Source: UBA8079 sp965205535
Lineage (GTDB): Bacteria; Pseudomonadota; Alphaproteobacteria; UBA6615
Direction: 5' to 3'
NCBI GenBank assembly: GCA_965205535.1
Contig: CBDBHH010000005.1
Coordinates: 2,604,001-2,668,000, forward strand
Length of the DNA: 64,000 nt
Below are positions 33,601-42,130 of the stretch, piece after piece. Position numbers and translations under genes: made by a program. A model generated the notes under the pieces. The model had not been told where the DNA came from and made no database searches. It worked only from the letters and a program-made list of their open reading frames with translations. Each line of letters opens with the position of its first letter. Within the stretch, counting starts at the first letter, position 1.

Positions 33601-34455
33601 CTATGCCGCGAACGCGGTGAGTGCGCGTTTCGTGAGCACGCGTGCCAGGTGCATTTTCATTTCGGGCGGGCCATTGAGGTCTGCCATCGGGTCGAGATCT
33701 GCATCGAGGGCTGCCTGGGCCGCCGCGACGGTCTCATCATTGTGTGGATTGCCGTTCAACGCATCGCAGGCCGCGCTCGCGAGTATGGGGCGGTCACCGG
33801 CTCCGAGAAACACGACACGCATATCGGAGAATGTACCGCCGTCGAGACGACCCTGTACGCCGATCCCGACGATCGCGTAGTCACCATTTCGGCGCGCGAG
33901 TTCCAGGAACGCGGTGCGCTCACCATCCGCAATGGCAGGGACTTCGACCGCGACGAGGAGTTCCTCGGGCTGCATGGCGGTTTCGAACAGGCCGAGGAAG
34001 AAGTCGTTGGCCTCGACACTGCGGGTGCCACCGCGGCCCTGGAGGATCATTTTGGCGTTTATCGCCCGGCTGACGGCAGGCATTTCCGCGGCCGGGTCGG
34101 CAAAGGAAATCGATCCGCCGAACGTGCCCCGGTTGCGAATGGCCTGGTGGGCCACATGGGGCATCGCCTGGGCGATGAGCGGTGCCATCCTGGCGACGTC
34201 GGCGGATTCGAGGACCTGCGAGTGGCGGGCCAGGGCGCCGATGCGCAACGTCGATCCGTCGCTGGTGATGTCCGACAAACCATCGATGTGATTGATGTCG
34301 ATGAGAATTTCGGGTGCCGAGAGCCGCATGTTGAGCGTGGCCATGAGGCTCTGGCCGCCGGCCAGGATACGCGCATCGTCGCCGTGTTCGTCGAGCAGGT
34401 CAAAAACCTGGTCGAGAGTCTCGGCGCGGACATAGGCAAATGGTGCAGGTTTCAA
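33601..34455 (-). CDS. FAD-binding subunit of a molybdenum hydroxylase (CoxM-like medium subunit)
   Basis: A 284-residue protein of the CoxM/XdhB FAD-binding family. The two FAD motifs are ILAGGQSLMATLNMRL (about residues 34-49) and RNRGTFGGSISFADPAAE (about 108-125), and the C-terminal CO-dehydrogenase flavoprotein domain follows. The start codon begins the usual family N-terminus (MKPAPFAYVRAETL). It is the first gene of a two-gene unit with the FeS subunit and is divergent from the OsmC gene. The substrate-defining large subunit is missing here, so CO, xanthine, aldehyde or other substrates cannot be told apart. Confidence 0.93.
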   Translation of the reverse strand: MKPAPFAYVRAETLDQVFDLLDEHGDDARILAGGQSLMATLNMRLSAPEILIDINHIDGLSDITSDGSTLRIGALARHSQVLESADVARMAPLIAQAMPHVAHQAIRNRGTFGGSISFADPAAEMPAVSRAINAKMILQGRGGTRSVEANDFFLGLFETAMQPEELLVAVEVPAIADGERTAFLELARRNGDYAIVGIGVQGRLDGGTFSDMRVVFLGAGDRPILASAACDALNGNPHNDETVAAAQAALDADLDPMADLNGPPEMKMHLARVLTKRALTAFAA

Positions 34456-34610
34456 CCAGCTTCTCCCTTAGTCGAACTTATTTGTCCGAGCTTCGTTGTC
34501 GTCTCGGCACAGCTGTTTTCTAAACAACAACATTGTGCACGTCTATGCGAACGGTGCACGCATCCTTATTAATCACCCCAGCAAAATTTTGTTTCACTCA
34601 GGAGTACCAA

Positions 34611-35075
34611 ATGGCTGAAGGTAAAATTACGGTCAAACCGTCCATCTACACAATGCACGGCGTGTCCACTTCGCACTCGCGAACGGACATCACGGTGCGC
34701 GATGTTTCGGTGACGACCGATGAACCGCTGGAGCGAAACGGCACCAATGTCGCCGCATCGCCCACCGAAACCATGATTTCAGCCCTTATCGGTTGCACGA
34801 ACAATGTGACGATCCGCATCGCGGAACGTAAGAAACTGAATTTCGAGCTGATCAGCATCGACGCGGATGTGATTTTCGACCGCCGTGGCGTGGTGCTGGC
34901 CGAGGAAATTGATGTACCGTTCCCGGAAATCACGCTGACCATCACCGCCAAGACAGACGCGAGCGCCGAACAGCTCAAGGAAATGCAGGAAATGCTGCCG
35001 ATCTTCTGCCCTGTATCGCGCGTCTTTCAGGCGGCGGGGACAAATGTGACAGAGAAGTGGAACATCGTTGACTAG
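34611..35075 (+). CDS. OsmC family peroxiredoxin-like protein
   Basis: A 154-residue OsmC/Ohr-fold protein. The two conserved cysteines of the active site appear in IGCTNNV (about residue 64) and FCPVSRV (about residue 131), as in the YhfA/OsmC-like branch. Members reduce organic hydroperoxides as homodimers in the cytoplasm. I chose the ATG at 34611 because a CAGGAG ribosome site lies 8 bases upstream; an earlier in-frame ATG at 34533 would add 26 cysteine-containing residues unlike the family. It is divergent from the CoxM-like gene and 30 bp before a GST, which suggests an oxidative-stress pairing. Confidence 0.87.
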   Translation: MAEGKITVKPSIYTMHGVSTSHSRTDITVRDVSVTTDEPLERNGTNVAASPTETMISALIGCTNNVTIRIAERKKLNFELISIDADVIFDRRGVVLAEEIDVPFPEITLTITAKTDASAEQLKEMQEMLPIFCPVSRVFQAAGTNVTEKWNIVD

Positions 35076-35105
35076 CCGGTAGCGTCAACATTTTGGGGAG
35101 CAGGC

Positions 35106-35723
35106 ATGTCACTTACGATCTGGGGCCGCCACACATCGTCCAATGTACAGAAGCTGCTATGGGCTTGCGCCGAAATGGGCGTGGACTATTCGCGGTCGGA
35201 CATGGCTGGAAAATTCGGGTTCACCGAGGACTATCTCTCGATGAACCCGAACCGGGTTGTCCCCACGATCGATGATGACGGGTTCATCCTCTGGGAATCG
35301 AATGCCTGCCTGCGTTACCTCGCAGAGAAGCACGGACGGGGCTCGTTATGGCCCGAGGATATTCAGGTTCGTGCGGATGCGGATCGGTGGATGGAGTGGC
35401 AAACGGCTACTTTCTGGCCTGCCTTGCGGCCGGTCTTTCATCAATTGATCCGCACCCCGGCCGCGGAACAGGACCAGGAACTGATCGACAACGGAATCAA
35501 GGCGGCCGGCGAGATCAGCGCCGTTCTGGATGACGCGCTCGCTGATCGCGCCTTTGTCGCCGGTGATGAATTCACCATGGGCGATATTCCTATCGGTGGC
35601 GTGATCTACCGCTGGTACGAGATGGATATCGCGCGGCCCGAGCGACCGCATCTGCGCGCCTGGTATGACCGGCTGCAGGAGCGGCCTGGCTATGCCGAGC
35701 ACATCATGATCCCGCTACAGTAG
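35106..35723 (+). CDS. Glutathione S-transferase family protein
   Basis: A 205-residue cytosolic GST. The N-terminal thioredoxin domain (about 1-80) has the SSNVQK start, the cis-proline segment NRVVPTIDDDG (about 48-58) and ESNACLRYLA, where Glu-Ser binds glutathione. The C-terminal helical domain carries the AFVAGDEFTMGDI motif near 150-165, diagnostic of GSTs. The active-site residue is probably one of the serines at the start of helix 1. It follows the OsmC gene and may handle the same electrophiles. It converges with the MetE-like gene 12 bp away. Confidence 0.93.
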   Translation: MSLTIWGRHTSSNVQKLLWACAEMGVDYSRSDMAGKFGFTEDYLSMNPNRVVPTIDDDGFILWESNACLRYLAEKHGRGSLWPEDIQVRADADRWMEWQTATFWPALRPVFHQLIRTPAAEQDQELIDNGIKAAGEISAVLDDALADRAFVAGDEFTMGDIPIGGVIYRWYEMDIARPERPHLRAWYDRLQERPGYAEHIMIPLQ

Positions 35724-35735
35724 GGTTTCGTCTGC

Positions 35736-36881
35736 CTACGGCCAGAGCTGTTCCGAAGCCATGCGTGCACCCTCGGTCATCGATGCGAATTTCATCCAGA
35801 CGATGTTGCGGTCGACCTGAACCCGCCCGGCGAAGGTGCCGAAGCCGCAGTCGCCGCCGACCATGACGTTTTCCCTGCCGACGACGCTGGCGTAGTTCTG
35901 GATGCGGTCAGAGACCAGTTCCGGATGCTCGACGAAGTTCGACGTCGTGTCGATGACCCCGGGAATGATCATCTTGCCGTCCGGCAGCTTAACGTCGCGC
36001 CAGATCTTCCATTCATGCTCGTGACGGGGGTTGGCGCCCGGGAATGAAAAGGCCATCGGTTTGGCGCCCAGCACGATATCCACGATATCAATCAGCGGGA
36101 CGTCTTCGTGATGCGGTCCCATCGTGCTGGCCCAGCACAGATGCATCCGGACCTTGTCGGCGGGAATGTTCGCCACCGCGTGGTTGAGGGCATCCACATG
36201 CATCGAGATTTCCTTGCGGAAATCCTCGAGGCTCAGATGTTTGAAGATCGTATGGCGGCTGAGTGCCAGATCGGGGCAATCGAGCTGCAGGATCAGGCCG
36301 GCGTCGACGATGGCTTCATATTCGCGCCGCATGACGTCGGCCAGGGCGAAGATGTACTCCTCCTCGGAGCCGTAATAGAGGTTCGGCAGAAAGCGTGAGA
36401 TTTGCCCCGGGGAGGGCGACGTCATAAAGGCCTCTTCCGCACCGGCGGTTCCAACCACGCTCGCGGCGCGATCGATGTCGGCCTGTGCGGCGTCCCAATC
36501 CTGCCACGCGACCGGACCGGAACAAGCGGGGCGATGTGTGAGCGGCGTCAGGAAGGGAGCGAGCATCTGTGCGAGCTCGGGAAACTCCTCCTTGTCGGCA
36601 CCGGACGGCTTGGGTTGGTTGGGACCGTCATAGCCGGTCAGGCGATCTTTGACGTGGATCGTATAATCCGCACGGCCTTGTTCGCCGTCGTTGATGACAT
36701 CGAGCCCGACACCGACCTGTTTGGCCACCACGCCTTCAACCGCACGGCCGACAGCCGCATCCATCTCGGCACCGCCGCCGCCGGGATTGCTCTCCTCGGC
36801 CAGCAGAAAATCAACCACATCCTGCGGTCGTGGCAGACTGCCGGTGTGTGTCGTCAGGATTCGCTCTGTGCTGTGCTTCAT
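35736..36881 (-). CDS. MetE C-terminal-like (cobalamin-independent methionine synthase family) protein
   Basis: A 381-residue protein equal to the C-terminal catalytic barrel of MetE without the N-terminal half. TTHTGSLPRP (about 9-18) starts the barrel. Candidate zinc ligands are the His and Cys of MRMHLCWASTMGPHHED (about 241-257) and the Cys of GGDCGFGT near 345, matching the MetE H-x-C...C pattern. Homologues include catabolic corrinoid-independent methyltransferases and epoxyalkane coenzyme M transferase, so a thiol methyl- or alkyl-transferase is likely. The ATG at 36881 has a GGGGGA ribosome site; an upstream in-frame start at 37043 is rejected. Confidence 0.85.
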   Translation of the reverse strand: MKHSTERILTTHTGSLPRPQDVVDFLLAEESNPGGGGAEMDAAVGRAVEGVVAKQVGVGLDVINDGEQGRADYTIHVKDRLTGYDGPNQPKPSGADKEEFPELAQMLAPFLTPLTHRPACSGPVAWQDWDAAQADIDRAASVVGTAGAEEAFMTSPSPGQISRFLPNLYYGSEEEYIFALADVMRREYEAIVDAGLILQLDCPDLALSRHTIFKHLSLEDFRKEISMHVDALNHAVANIPADKVRMHLCWASTMGPHHEDVPLIDIVDIVLGAKPMAFSFPGANPRHEHEWKIWRDVKLPDGKMIIPGVIDTTSNFVEHPELVSDRIQNYASVVGRENVMVGGDCGFGTFAGRVQVDRNIVWMKFASMTEGARMASEQLWP

Positions 36882-37208
36882 GGTTCCCCCCGATAAGGCA
36901 CGATCCCGTTGATCGGGATTTCCACGGAAATTAGCACATGAAGGGAGCGCGTGCGTTCGCAGCTGGCAAAAAGAAAAGGGGCGCAGTGAACACGGCTGCG
37001 CCCTGTTAAGTTGAACGGGGAGGTGTCCTATTTCTTGTCCCAATTCCGAAGGATCGGCTGGTTCGCCGACCCTGAAGCCGGGCTCGCATATTCGTATAGT
37101 CCGAACTACATGTGTGCCGGCGCGGGTGTCGGGGATCGATGCGACGCACTGGTCGACGCTTTATACGCTTAGGCGACAACGTCAGAGATGCGCGCGCGTT
37201 TCGGGTGT
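36882..37208. other. 327-bp intergenic region with a minus-strand terminator
   Basis: No gene is supported. The region contains the terminator of the GntR gene (36979-37003) and the leader of the MetE-like gene. The rest shows no clear repeat or open frame with a ribosome site. Confidence 0.5.
36979..37003 (-). terminator. Rho-independent terminator downstream of the GntR gene
   Basis: An 8-bp stem (36979-36986 with 36996-37003), a 9-base loop and a T-rich run on the minus strand (complement of 36969-36977). It separates the GntR gene from the MetE-like gene. Confidence 0.75.
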
Positions 37209-37928
37209 CTATACCGCGATCGTGCCAAGCGGCAGGGAGAGCCCGGAACCGATGATGATCTCCAGGGTTTTGCGAAGATGGGCGTGGTGCACCTCGACCG
37301 CGGCTTCCACGTCACCTGACAGTGTCGCGTCCATCAGCGTTTCATGTTCGTCACTTTCAGTGCGATTTGGATAGCTGATCGATGCGGCGAGTTGGCGATA
37401 GCGCTTGGACTGGTCGGCCAAGAGTTTGCAATGGGCGAGCAAACGCGCGGAACCGCAGTTCGCCAAAAATGCCGTGTGAAATTCGCGGTGCAGCACTTCC
37501 CATTCCGGATTGAACTCGAATTTCTCGGTCTGGGCCGACCGCGGTGTCCGAGACAGGCGATGATAGGCCAGGACGATCGACTCTTCCCATTTCGCGTTCA
37601 TGTTGGCCATGGACTCGCGCAACGCAATTTCCTCCGCCCAGCAACGCATCCGGATGAGGTCGTGAAGATCTTCTTCGCCAATGCCCGCAACATGAAACCC
37701 CTTCTGATCCTCAAAGCAGACAAGTTTCTCGGCCAGAAGGCGATTCAGGGCTTCGCGCACCGGGCTGATGCCGACATCGTAGCGACCACGTAACTGATCC
37801 GTACCAAGGCGATGGCCCGGGGCGAGGGCACCGGTCAGGATGTCGTCGCGCACGCGGTCATAGACCGATGTGGCGATCGTTGGCCCGCCGGCGCGGCTAT
37901 TGCGCTTGGGATTTTTCTTGAGTGCCAT
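37209..37928 (-). CDS. GntR family transcriptional regulator (FadR/FCD subfamily)
   Basis: A 239-residue regulator. The GntR winged HTH (about 20-85) reads VYDRVRDDILTGALAPGHRL and SPVREALNRLLAEKLV, and an all-helical FCD effector domain follows, with the metal-binding Asp/His residues typical of the family in DLIRMRCWAEE, HREFH and H near 195. Basic residues dominate the first 12 positions. It is divergent from the TRAP operon beginning at 38130. The palindromes at 37984-38025 in the shared promoter are probable binding sites, so it likely represses uptake of the TRAP substrate until that substrate or a metabolite binds. Confidence 0.93.
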   Translation of the reverse strand: MALKKNPKRNSRAGGPTIATSVYDRVRDDILTGALAPGHRLGTDQLRGRYDVGISPVREALNRLLAEKLVCFEDQKGFHVAGIGEEDLHDLIRMRCWAEEIALRESMANMNAKWEESIVLAYHRLSRTPRSAQTEKFEFNPEWEVLHREFHTAFLANCGSARLLAHCKLLADQSKRYRQLAASISYPNRTESDEHETLMDATLSGDVEAAVEVHHAHLRKTLEIIIGSGLSLPLGTIAV

Positions 37929-37983
37929 TTGTTCCCCTGTCAGGACTTATGGACATCGTCCCGTCCTGTTCGACGATGACCCT

Positions 37984-38025
37984 ATATTCGAAAATATTTC
38001 TGTGGAAGAAAAATATTCGAATATT
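37984..38025. promoter_or_regulatory. Paired AT-rich palindromes, probable GntR operator
   Basis: A perfect 14-bp palindrome, AATATTCGAATATT, lies at 38012-38025. A degenerate copy with the same TATTCGAA core lies at 37984-37997, 28 bp (about 2.7 helical turns) away. The right copy directly abuts a -35-like TTGACT at 38027-38032 of the TRAP promoter, where a bound repressor would block RNA polymerase. Assignment to the adjacent GntR protein is inference. Confidence 0.6.
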
Positions 38026-38129
38026 ATTGACTCAACGCACCGAAAATCGGTTCTATCCGTCCAAACAAAGTGCGTACCAAAGAACAAAGATTAGAAAAGC
38101 TGAAAAGGGCGAGGCCCTGGGAGAACATG

Positions 38130-39227
38130 ATGATTAAATCGAAGTCCATTTTGAAAAAGGTCGGTGCCGTCAGCGCCGGTGTCATCGTTGCGTCGATGGC
38201 GCATGCGGGCGCGGCGAACGCCGCGGAAAAGATCAAGGTCGCCGCGATCGATGGCTATTCGCCCAAGTCTTTGTGGGTGAAGGAATTCATCGACTATTAC
38301 ATCCCTGAGATCGACAAGCGCCTGGCCAAGACCGGCAACTACGAGATCGAGTGGAACCAGGCCTGGGGCCAGATCGTGAAAGTTCGCGGCGTGCTCGGCG
38401 GGCTGGACAAGGGCCTCGGCGATATCGGCGTCGTGACCACGGTGTTCCATGCCGACAAGGTGCCGTTGCAGCTGGTCGCCTATGCCACGCCGTTCGTGTC
38501 GAACGATCCGGGCCTCGTCGCCAAGACGGTTGACGGTCTCGCAAACAAGCATCCGCAGTTCAAGGCGGCTTTCACCAAGTTCAACCAGATCTATCTGACC
38601 AACCTCGCCGTTCTGGACACCTATCAGATCTTCTCGAAGGATCCGGTGACCAAGCTTTCCGACATGAAGGGCCTTAAGCTCGGCAGTGCTGGTCTGAACT
38701 TGCGTTGGCTTGACGGCTTCGGCGCCGCGGGCGTTGCAGGCAGCCTCGTGACCTATCACAACAAGGTCGGCACCGGTGTGCTCGACGGGTTCATGCTGTG
38801 GCCGGAAGCGGTTGTCGGTCGCAAGATCTATGAAGTTGCGCCTTACATGCTGAAGGCCGATCTCGGAACGGCGAACTCCAAGGTGATCAGCGTCAATGCA
38901 GATTCCTGGAAGAGCTATCCCGAAGAGGTGCGTACGGCCATGCAGGAAGCCGCTTACGGCTATCGCGACAAGATGGGTGCTGATGCGCTTGCCGTTGCAG
39001 CTGCAAGCTACAAGGCGTTCACCGAGAACGGTGGCAAGATTACGGTCCTGAGCCAGGATCAGCGTCAGAAGTGGGCGGACGACATGCCCAACGTCGCTTC
39101 TGACTGGGTCGCCGCACGTGAGAAGGAAGGCAACCCGGGGCGGGTCGTGATGAAGTCCTACATGGACACCATGCGAGCCGCCAATCAGCCGATCCTGCGT
39201 CAGTGGGACAAGGAACTCGGCTCCTAA
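38130..39227 (+). CDS. TRAP transporter substrate-binding protein (DctP family)
   Basis: A 365-residue periplasmic binding protein. A signal peptide (basic IKSKSILKK, then GAVSAGVIVASMAHAGAANA) precedes the mature domain. LKLGSAGLNLRWLDGFGAAGV and SWKSYPEEVRTAMQEAAYGY are characteristic of DctP-type receptors. Two consecutive ATGs occur; 38130 is favoured because a GGGAGA ribosome site gives about 5 bp spacing. It is distant from the receptor at 29502 (different mature N-terminus and pocket segments), so the two systems should carry different acids. It is the first gene of the operon controlled by the GntR regulator. Confidence 0.9.
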   Translation: MIKSKSILKKVGAVSAGVIVASMAHAGAANAAEKIKVAAIDGYSPKSLWVKEFIDYYIPEIDKRLAKTGNYEIEWNQAWGQIVKVRGVLGGLDKGLGDIGVVTTVFHADKVPLQLVAYATPFVSNDPGLVAKTVDGLANKHPQFKAAFTKFNQIYLTNLAVLDTYQIFSKDPVTKLSDMKGLKLGSAGLNLRWLDGFGAAGVAGSLVTYHNKVGTGVLDGFMLWPEAVVGRKIYEVAPYMLKADLGTANSKVISVNADSWKSYPEEVRTAMQEAAYGYRDKMGADALAVAAASYKAFTENGGKITVLSQDQRQKWADDMPNVASDWVAAREKEGNPGRVVMKSYMDTMRAANQPILRQWDKELGS

Positions 39228-39254
39228 GCCGCAGATCTAGAAAAGGATTCGAGT

Positions 39255-39800
39255 ATGTCGGATCTAGCCGAAGGGGCGCCATCAGTCGGTGGCGCCCCCC
39301 AGGACTTGCTCGATCGCGTCCTGACCGTGATGAACACGATCGGGTCGCTTTGGATTTTCGTGCTTATGGTGATGATCGACACCGACGCCTTCAGCCGAAC
39401 GCTGTTCACCCATCCAATTCATGGCGTGAACGAGCTGGTTGAGATGTCGATTGTCGGTATTGTCTTCATGCAACTGGGTGACGCGACGCGACGCGGCCGG
39501 TTGACCCGCTCAGACGGATTCTACGGCCTGATGCAGCGCAAGGTGCCGAAATTCGGCCACGTGCTGGGCGCGACCTTTGATTTGTTGGGCGTTCTGTTCC
39601 TTGCGATCGTGCTTTGGGGCGCGGTGCCGGAACTAATTCAGGCCTACGAACGCAATTATTTCGTCGGCGAAGAAGGCCTGTTCACGGTTGTTGAGTGGCC
39701 CATCAAGGCCGTCATCGTTCTCGGTTGCACCGTGACGATGCTCCAGTTTCTGAAATTCGCCGTGCGGCATATCGTGCCGCTGGTACGCGGTGCGCGCTAG
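39255..39800 (+). CDS. TRAP transporter small permease (DctQ family)
   Basis: A 181-residue protein with four predicted membrane helices. The DctQ block is recognisable as DAFSRTLFTHPIHGVNELVEMSIVGIVFMQLGDATRRGRLTR, interrupted here for length, and FVGEEGLFTVVEWP precedes the last helix. It bridges the binding protein and DctM in the inner membrane. It lies 27 bp after the binding protein gene and 29 bp before DctM, with all three subunits collinear, unlike the split TRAP locus at 29502-33005. Confidence 0.9.
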   Translation: MSDLAEGAPSVGGAPQDLLDRVLTVMNTIGSLWIFVLMVMIDTDAFSRTLFTHPIHGVNELVEMSIVGIVFMQLGDATRRGRLTRSDGFYGLMQRKVPKFGHVLGATFDLLGVLFLAIVLWGAVPELIQAYERNYFVGEEGLFTVVEWPIKAVIVLGCTVTMLQFLKFAVRHIVPLVRGAR

Positions 39801-39829
39801 CAGCGCAGCACCGGAAGGGAATCCCGATT

Positions 39830-41164
39830 ATGGGTGGTATTGAAGTCGGCATAATTTCGGTCGTCCTGATTGTGGCGCTGATCTATCTCGGGCTCTACAT
39901 CCCGGTCGCGTTGGGCCTGGTGTCGTTCCTCGGTGTCTGGGTGATCCGCGACAATCCGAACATCGCCGTGGCGCTGTTGTCGGAATCAATCGCCGACACG
40001 GTGTCCGAACTGGTCTTCGCTTCCGTCCCGCTCTTTGCGTTAATGGGATTAATCGTCAGTAAGGCGGGGCTCGGGAAGGACGTCTACGAAGTCGCCAATT
40101 TCGCCTTCTACCGGATTCGCGGCGGCCTCGGGATCGCGACAGTCGCGGCGAATGCCATCTTCGCGTCCATCACCGGGTCCACGATTGCCTCCGCATCCGT
40201 GTTTACACGCGTTGCCGTGCCGGAAATGCGGCGTTTCGGCTATCGCACCCGCTTTACCGTCGGCGTGGTTGCTGGCTCCTCGGTCCTCGGCATGCTGATT
40301 CCGCCCTCGGCCATGTTGATTATCTATTCGATCGTGACCGAGCAATCGATCGGCCGCATGTTCATCGCGGGGATCATCCCCGGCGTTCTGCTGGCGTTTG
40401 CCTACGGTATTCTCATTCTTATCCTCGCCTATTTGGTGCCGCGCTTTGTCGGCGGCCAGGAATCGGCGAGCATCGCCGCGGAAGACTGGGCCAATCAGTC
40501 CTGGATGGATCTGTTCAGGAAGATTATCCCGGTGGTCGTCCTCGTACTTGTCGTGCTGGGTGGTATCTATGGCGGTGTGTTCACGCCAACCGAAGCCGGT
40601 GCTGCGGGATCGCTGGCAGCGCTGGTGATCGCCGTACTGAAACGCAACTTCTCCTGGAAGGATCTCTGGGAAGTACTGGTCGAGACCGGTTACATCACCG
40701 CGACGATCCTGTTCCTGATCATTTCGGCATCCATGTACAGCCGAATGCTCGGCGTGGCCGCACTGCCGACGGTCTTCGGTGAGTGGCTGGCTGGATTTGA
40801 CCTGACCCTGAACGAGTTGATGATCATCTACGTGTTGTTGATGGTGCTGCTCGGGACGATCATCGAGACCGCGTCGATCATTCTGATCGTCGTGCCGCTG
40901 TTCCTGGTGGTGCTCGACGCCTTTAATGTCGATCTCATCTGGTTCGGCATCATCACGGTTGTCGGTGCCGAGATCGGCTTGCTGACCCCGCCGCTCGGGA
41001 TTTCGTGTTTCGTCATCAAGAGCGCGATCAACGACCCGACAGTTTCGCTGACGGATATCTTCGCCGGGGCATTCCCGTTTGCGGTGACGATGTTCTTTGT
41101 CCTGCTGATCCTCATCGCTTACCCGCAGCTCAGCCTGGTCTTGCTTGAACTGGGTTACCTGTAA
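39830..41164 (+). CDS. TRAP transporter large permease (DctM family)
   Basis: A 444-residue polytopic protein with the DctM pattern. LVFASVPLFALMGLIVSKAG (about 61-80), ATVAANAIFASITGSTIASASVF, GSSVLGMLIPPSAMLIIYS and GLLTPPLGISCFVIK are visible. The ATG at 39830 is chosen because a GGAAGGGA ribosome site precedes it; an in-frame start at 39695 inside dctQ would add about 45 basic residues. It imports the operon's substrate using an ion gradient. The polysaccharide deacetylase-like gene follows 80 bp downstream. Confidence 0.94.
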   Translation: MGGIEVGIISVVLIVALIYLGLYIPVALGLVSFLGVWVIRDNPNIAVALLSESIADTVSELVFASVPLFALMGLIVSKAGLGKDVYEVANFAFYRIRGGLGIATVAANAIFASITGSTIASASVFTRVAVPEMRRFGYRTRFTVGVVAGSSVLGMLIPPSAMLIIYSIVTEQSIGRMFIAGIIPGVLLAFAYGILILILAYLVPRFVGGQESASIAAEDWANQSWMDLFRKIIPVVVLVLVVLGGIYGGVFTPTEAGAAGSLAALVIAVLKRNFSWKDLWEVLVETGYITATILFLIISASMYSRMLGVAALPTVFGEWLAGFDLTLNELMIIYVLLMVLLGTIIETASIILIVVPLFLVVLDAFNVDLIWFGIITVVGAEIGLLTPPLGISCFVIKSAINDPTVSLTDIFAGAFPFAVTMFFVLLILIAYPQLSLVLLELGYL

Positions 41165-41244
41165 CGCGGCGCTGAGGCGACTTCCCCTGCTGGTTTTCGA
41201 CTGATGGATTGCCCATAATCACGGCAATCCAACCGGGGGAAGTG

Positions 41245-42117
41245 ATGAAGATTTTCAAGGACCGTTTACCGTATTCCGCCATTGTCGACCGACCGGCCTG
41301 GAAGCTGCCCGATGGCAAGCGCATGGCTGTCTGGATCATCGCCAATGTCGAGGATTGGGATATCGCGCGGCCCATGCCGCGCGTGGTCCTGCCGCCGCCC
41401 ATGGGCGTGCCGTTGTTGCCCGATCTACCCAACTGGGCGTGGCATGAATACGGCATGCGGGTCGGTTTCTGGCGTATCCGCGATGCGTTGCGCGACCGCG
41501 GCATCATCCCGACGATGGCCGTCAACGGCCGGGTCTGCGAGACCTACCCGCGCGTGGCCGAGGCCGCGCTCGAGCTGGGCTGGGAGTTCATGGGCCATGG
41601 TTACGTCCAGGGACCGATGCACAAGCATGACGACCAGCAGGAGCAGATCGACCGGGCCTGTGCCGCCATCGAGAAATTCTCCGGCAAGAAAGTGCGTGGC
41701 TGGGAAAGTCCCGGCATGACCGAGACTTTCAGCACGATCGATTGCCTGAAACGGGCCGGGATCGAATATGTCGCCGACTGGGTGCTCGACGATCAGCCCG
41801 TTGAGATCGAGACCAGCGAAGGGCCGATGATGTCGGTGCCCTACACGGTCGAGACCAACGACATCTCGATGATGGCGCTGCAACAGCACTCGTCGGACGA
41901 GATGTTCAAGCGTTCCAAGGACCAGTTCGATCGTCTGTACATGGAGAGCGAGGAATCGGCGCGCGTCATGTCGATCAGCCTGCACATGTATCTCACCGGC
42001 GCGCCGCATCGGATCAGGTACTTCGAGGAGATCCTCGATTACATCCAGGGGCATTCCGACGTGGCCATCGTGCCGGGCGAGACCATCATGGATTGGTACC
42101 GCGAAGCCCACGCATAA
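41245..42117 (+). CDS. Polysaccharide deacetylase family protein (PuuE/cyclic-imidase-like)
   Basis: A 290-residue protein of the NodB-fold family without a signal peptide, so cytoplasmic. The GIIPTMAVNGRVCETYPRVAEAALELGWEFMGHGY region (about 85-120, shown by its ends) and GWESPGMTETFST, followed by SISLHMYLTGAPHR, match the PuuE allantoinase and cyclic-imidase branch rather than chitin or peptidoglycan deacetylases. Such enzymes open cyclic amide or imide rings. A GGGGGA ribosome site supports the ATG at 41245. It lies in the TRAP operon, so a transported cyclic or acyl amide is a plausible substrate. Confidence 0.85.
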   Translation: MKIFKDRLPYSAIVDRPAWKLPDGKRMAVWIIANVEDWDIARPMPRVVLPPPMGVPLLPDLPNWAWHEYGMRVGFWRIRDALRDRGIIPTMAVNGRVCETYPRVAEAALELGWEFMGHGYVQGPMHKHDDQQEQIDRACAAIEKFSGKKVRGWESPGMTETFSTIDCLKRAGIEYVADWVLDDQPVEIETSEGPMMSVPYTVETNDISMMALQQHSSDEMFKRSKDQFDRLYMESEESARVMSISLHMYLTGAPHRIRYFEEILDYIQGHSDVAIVPGETIMDWYREAHA

Positions 42118-42130
42118 AGGCTGAACGTCG

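Noticed and set aside
33415..34572. Long open frame on the + strand opposite the FAD subunit (about 385 codons)
   Set aside because: The minus-strand frame has full CoxM and CoxS motifs; the + frame is rich in Arg/His/Val without conserved motifs and spans two genes.
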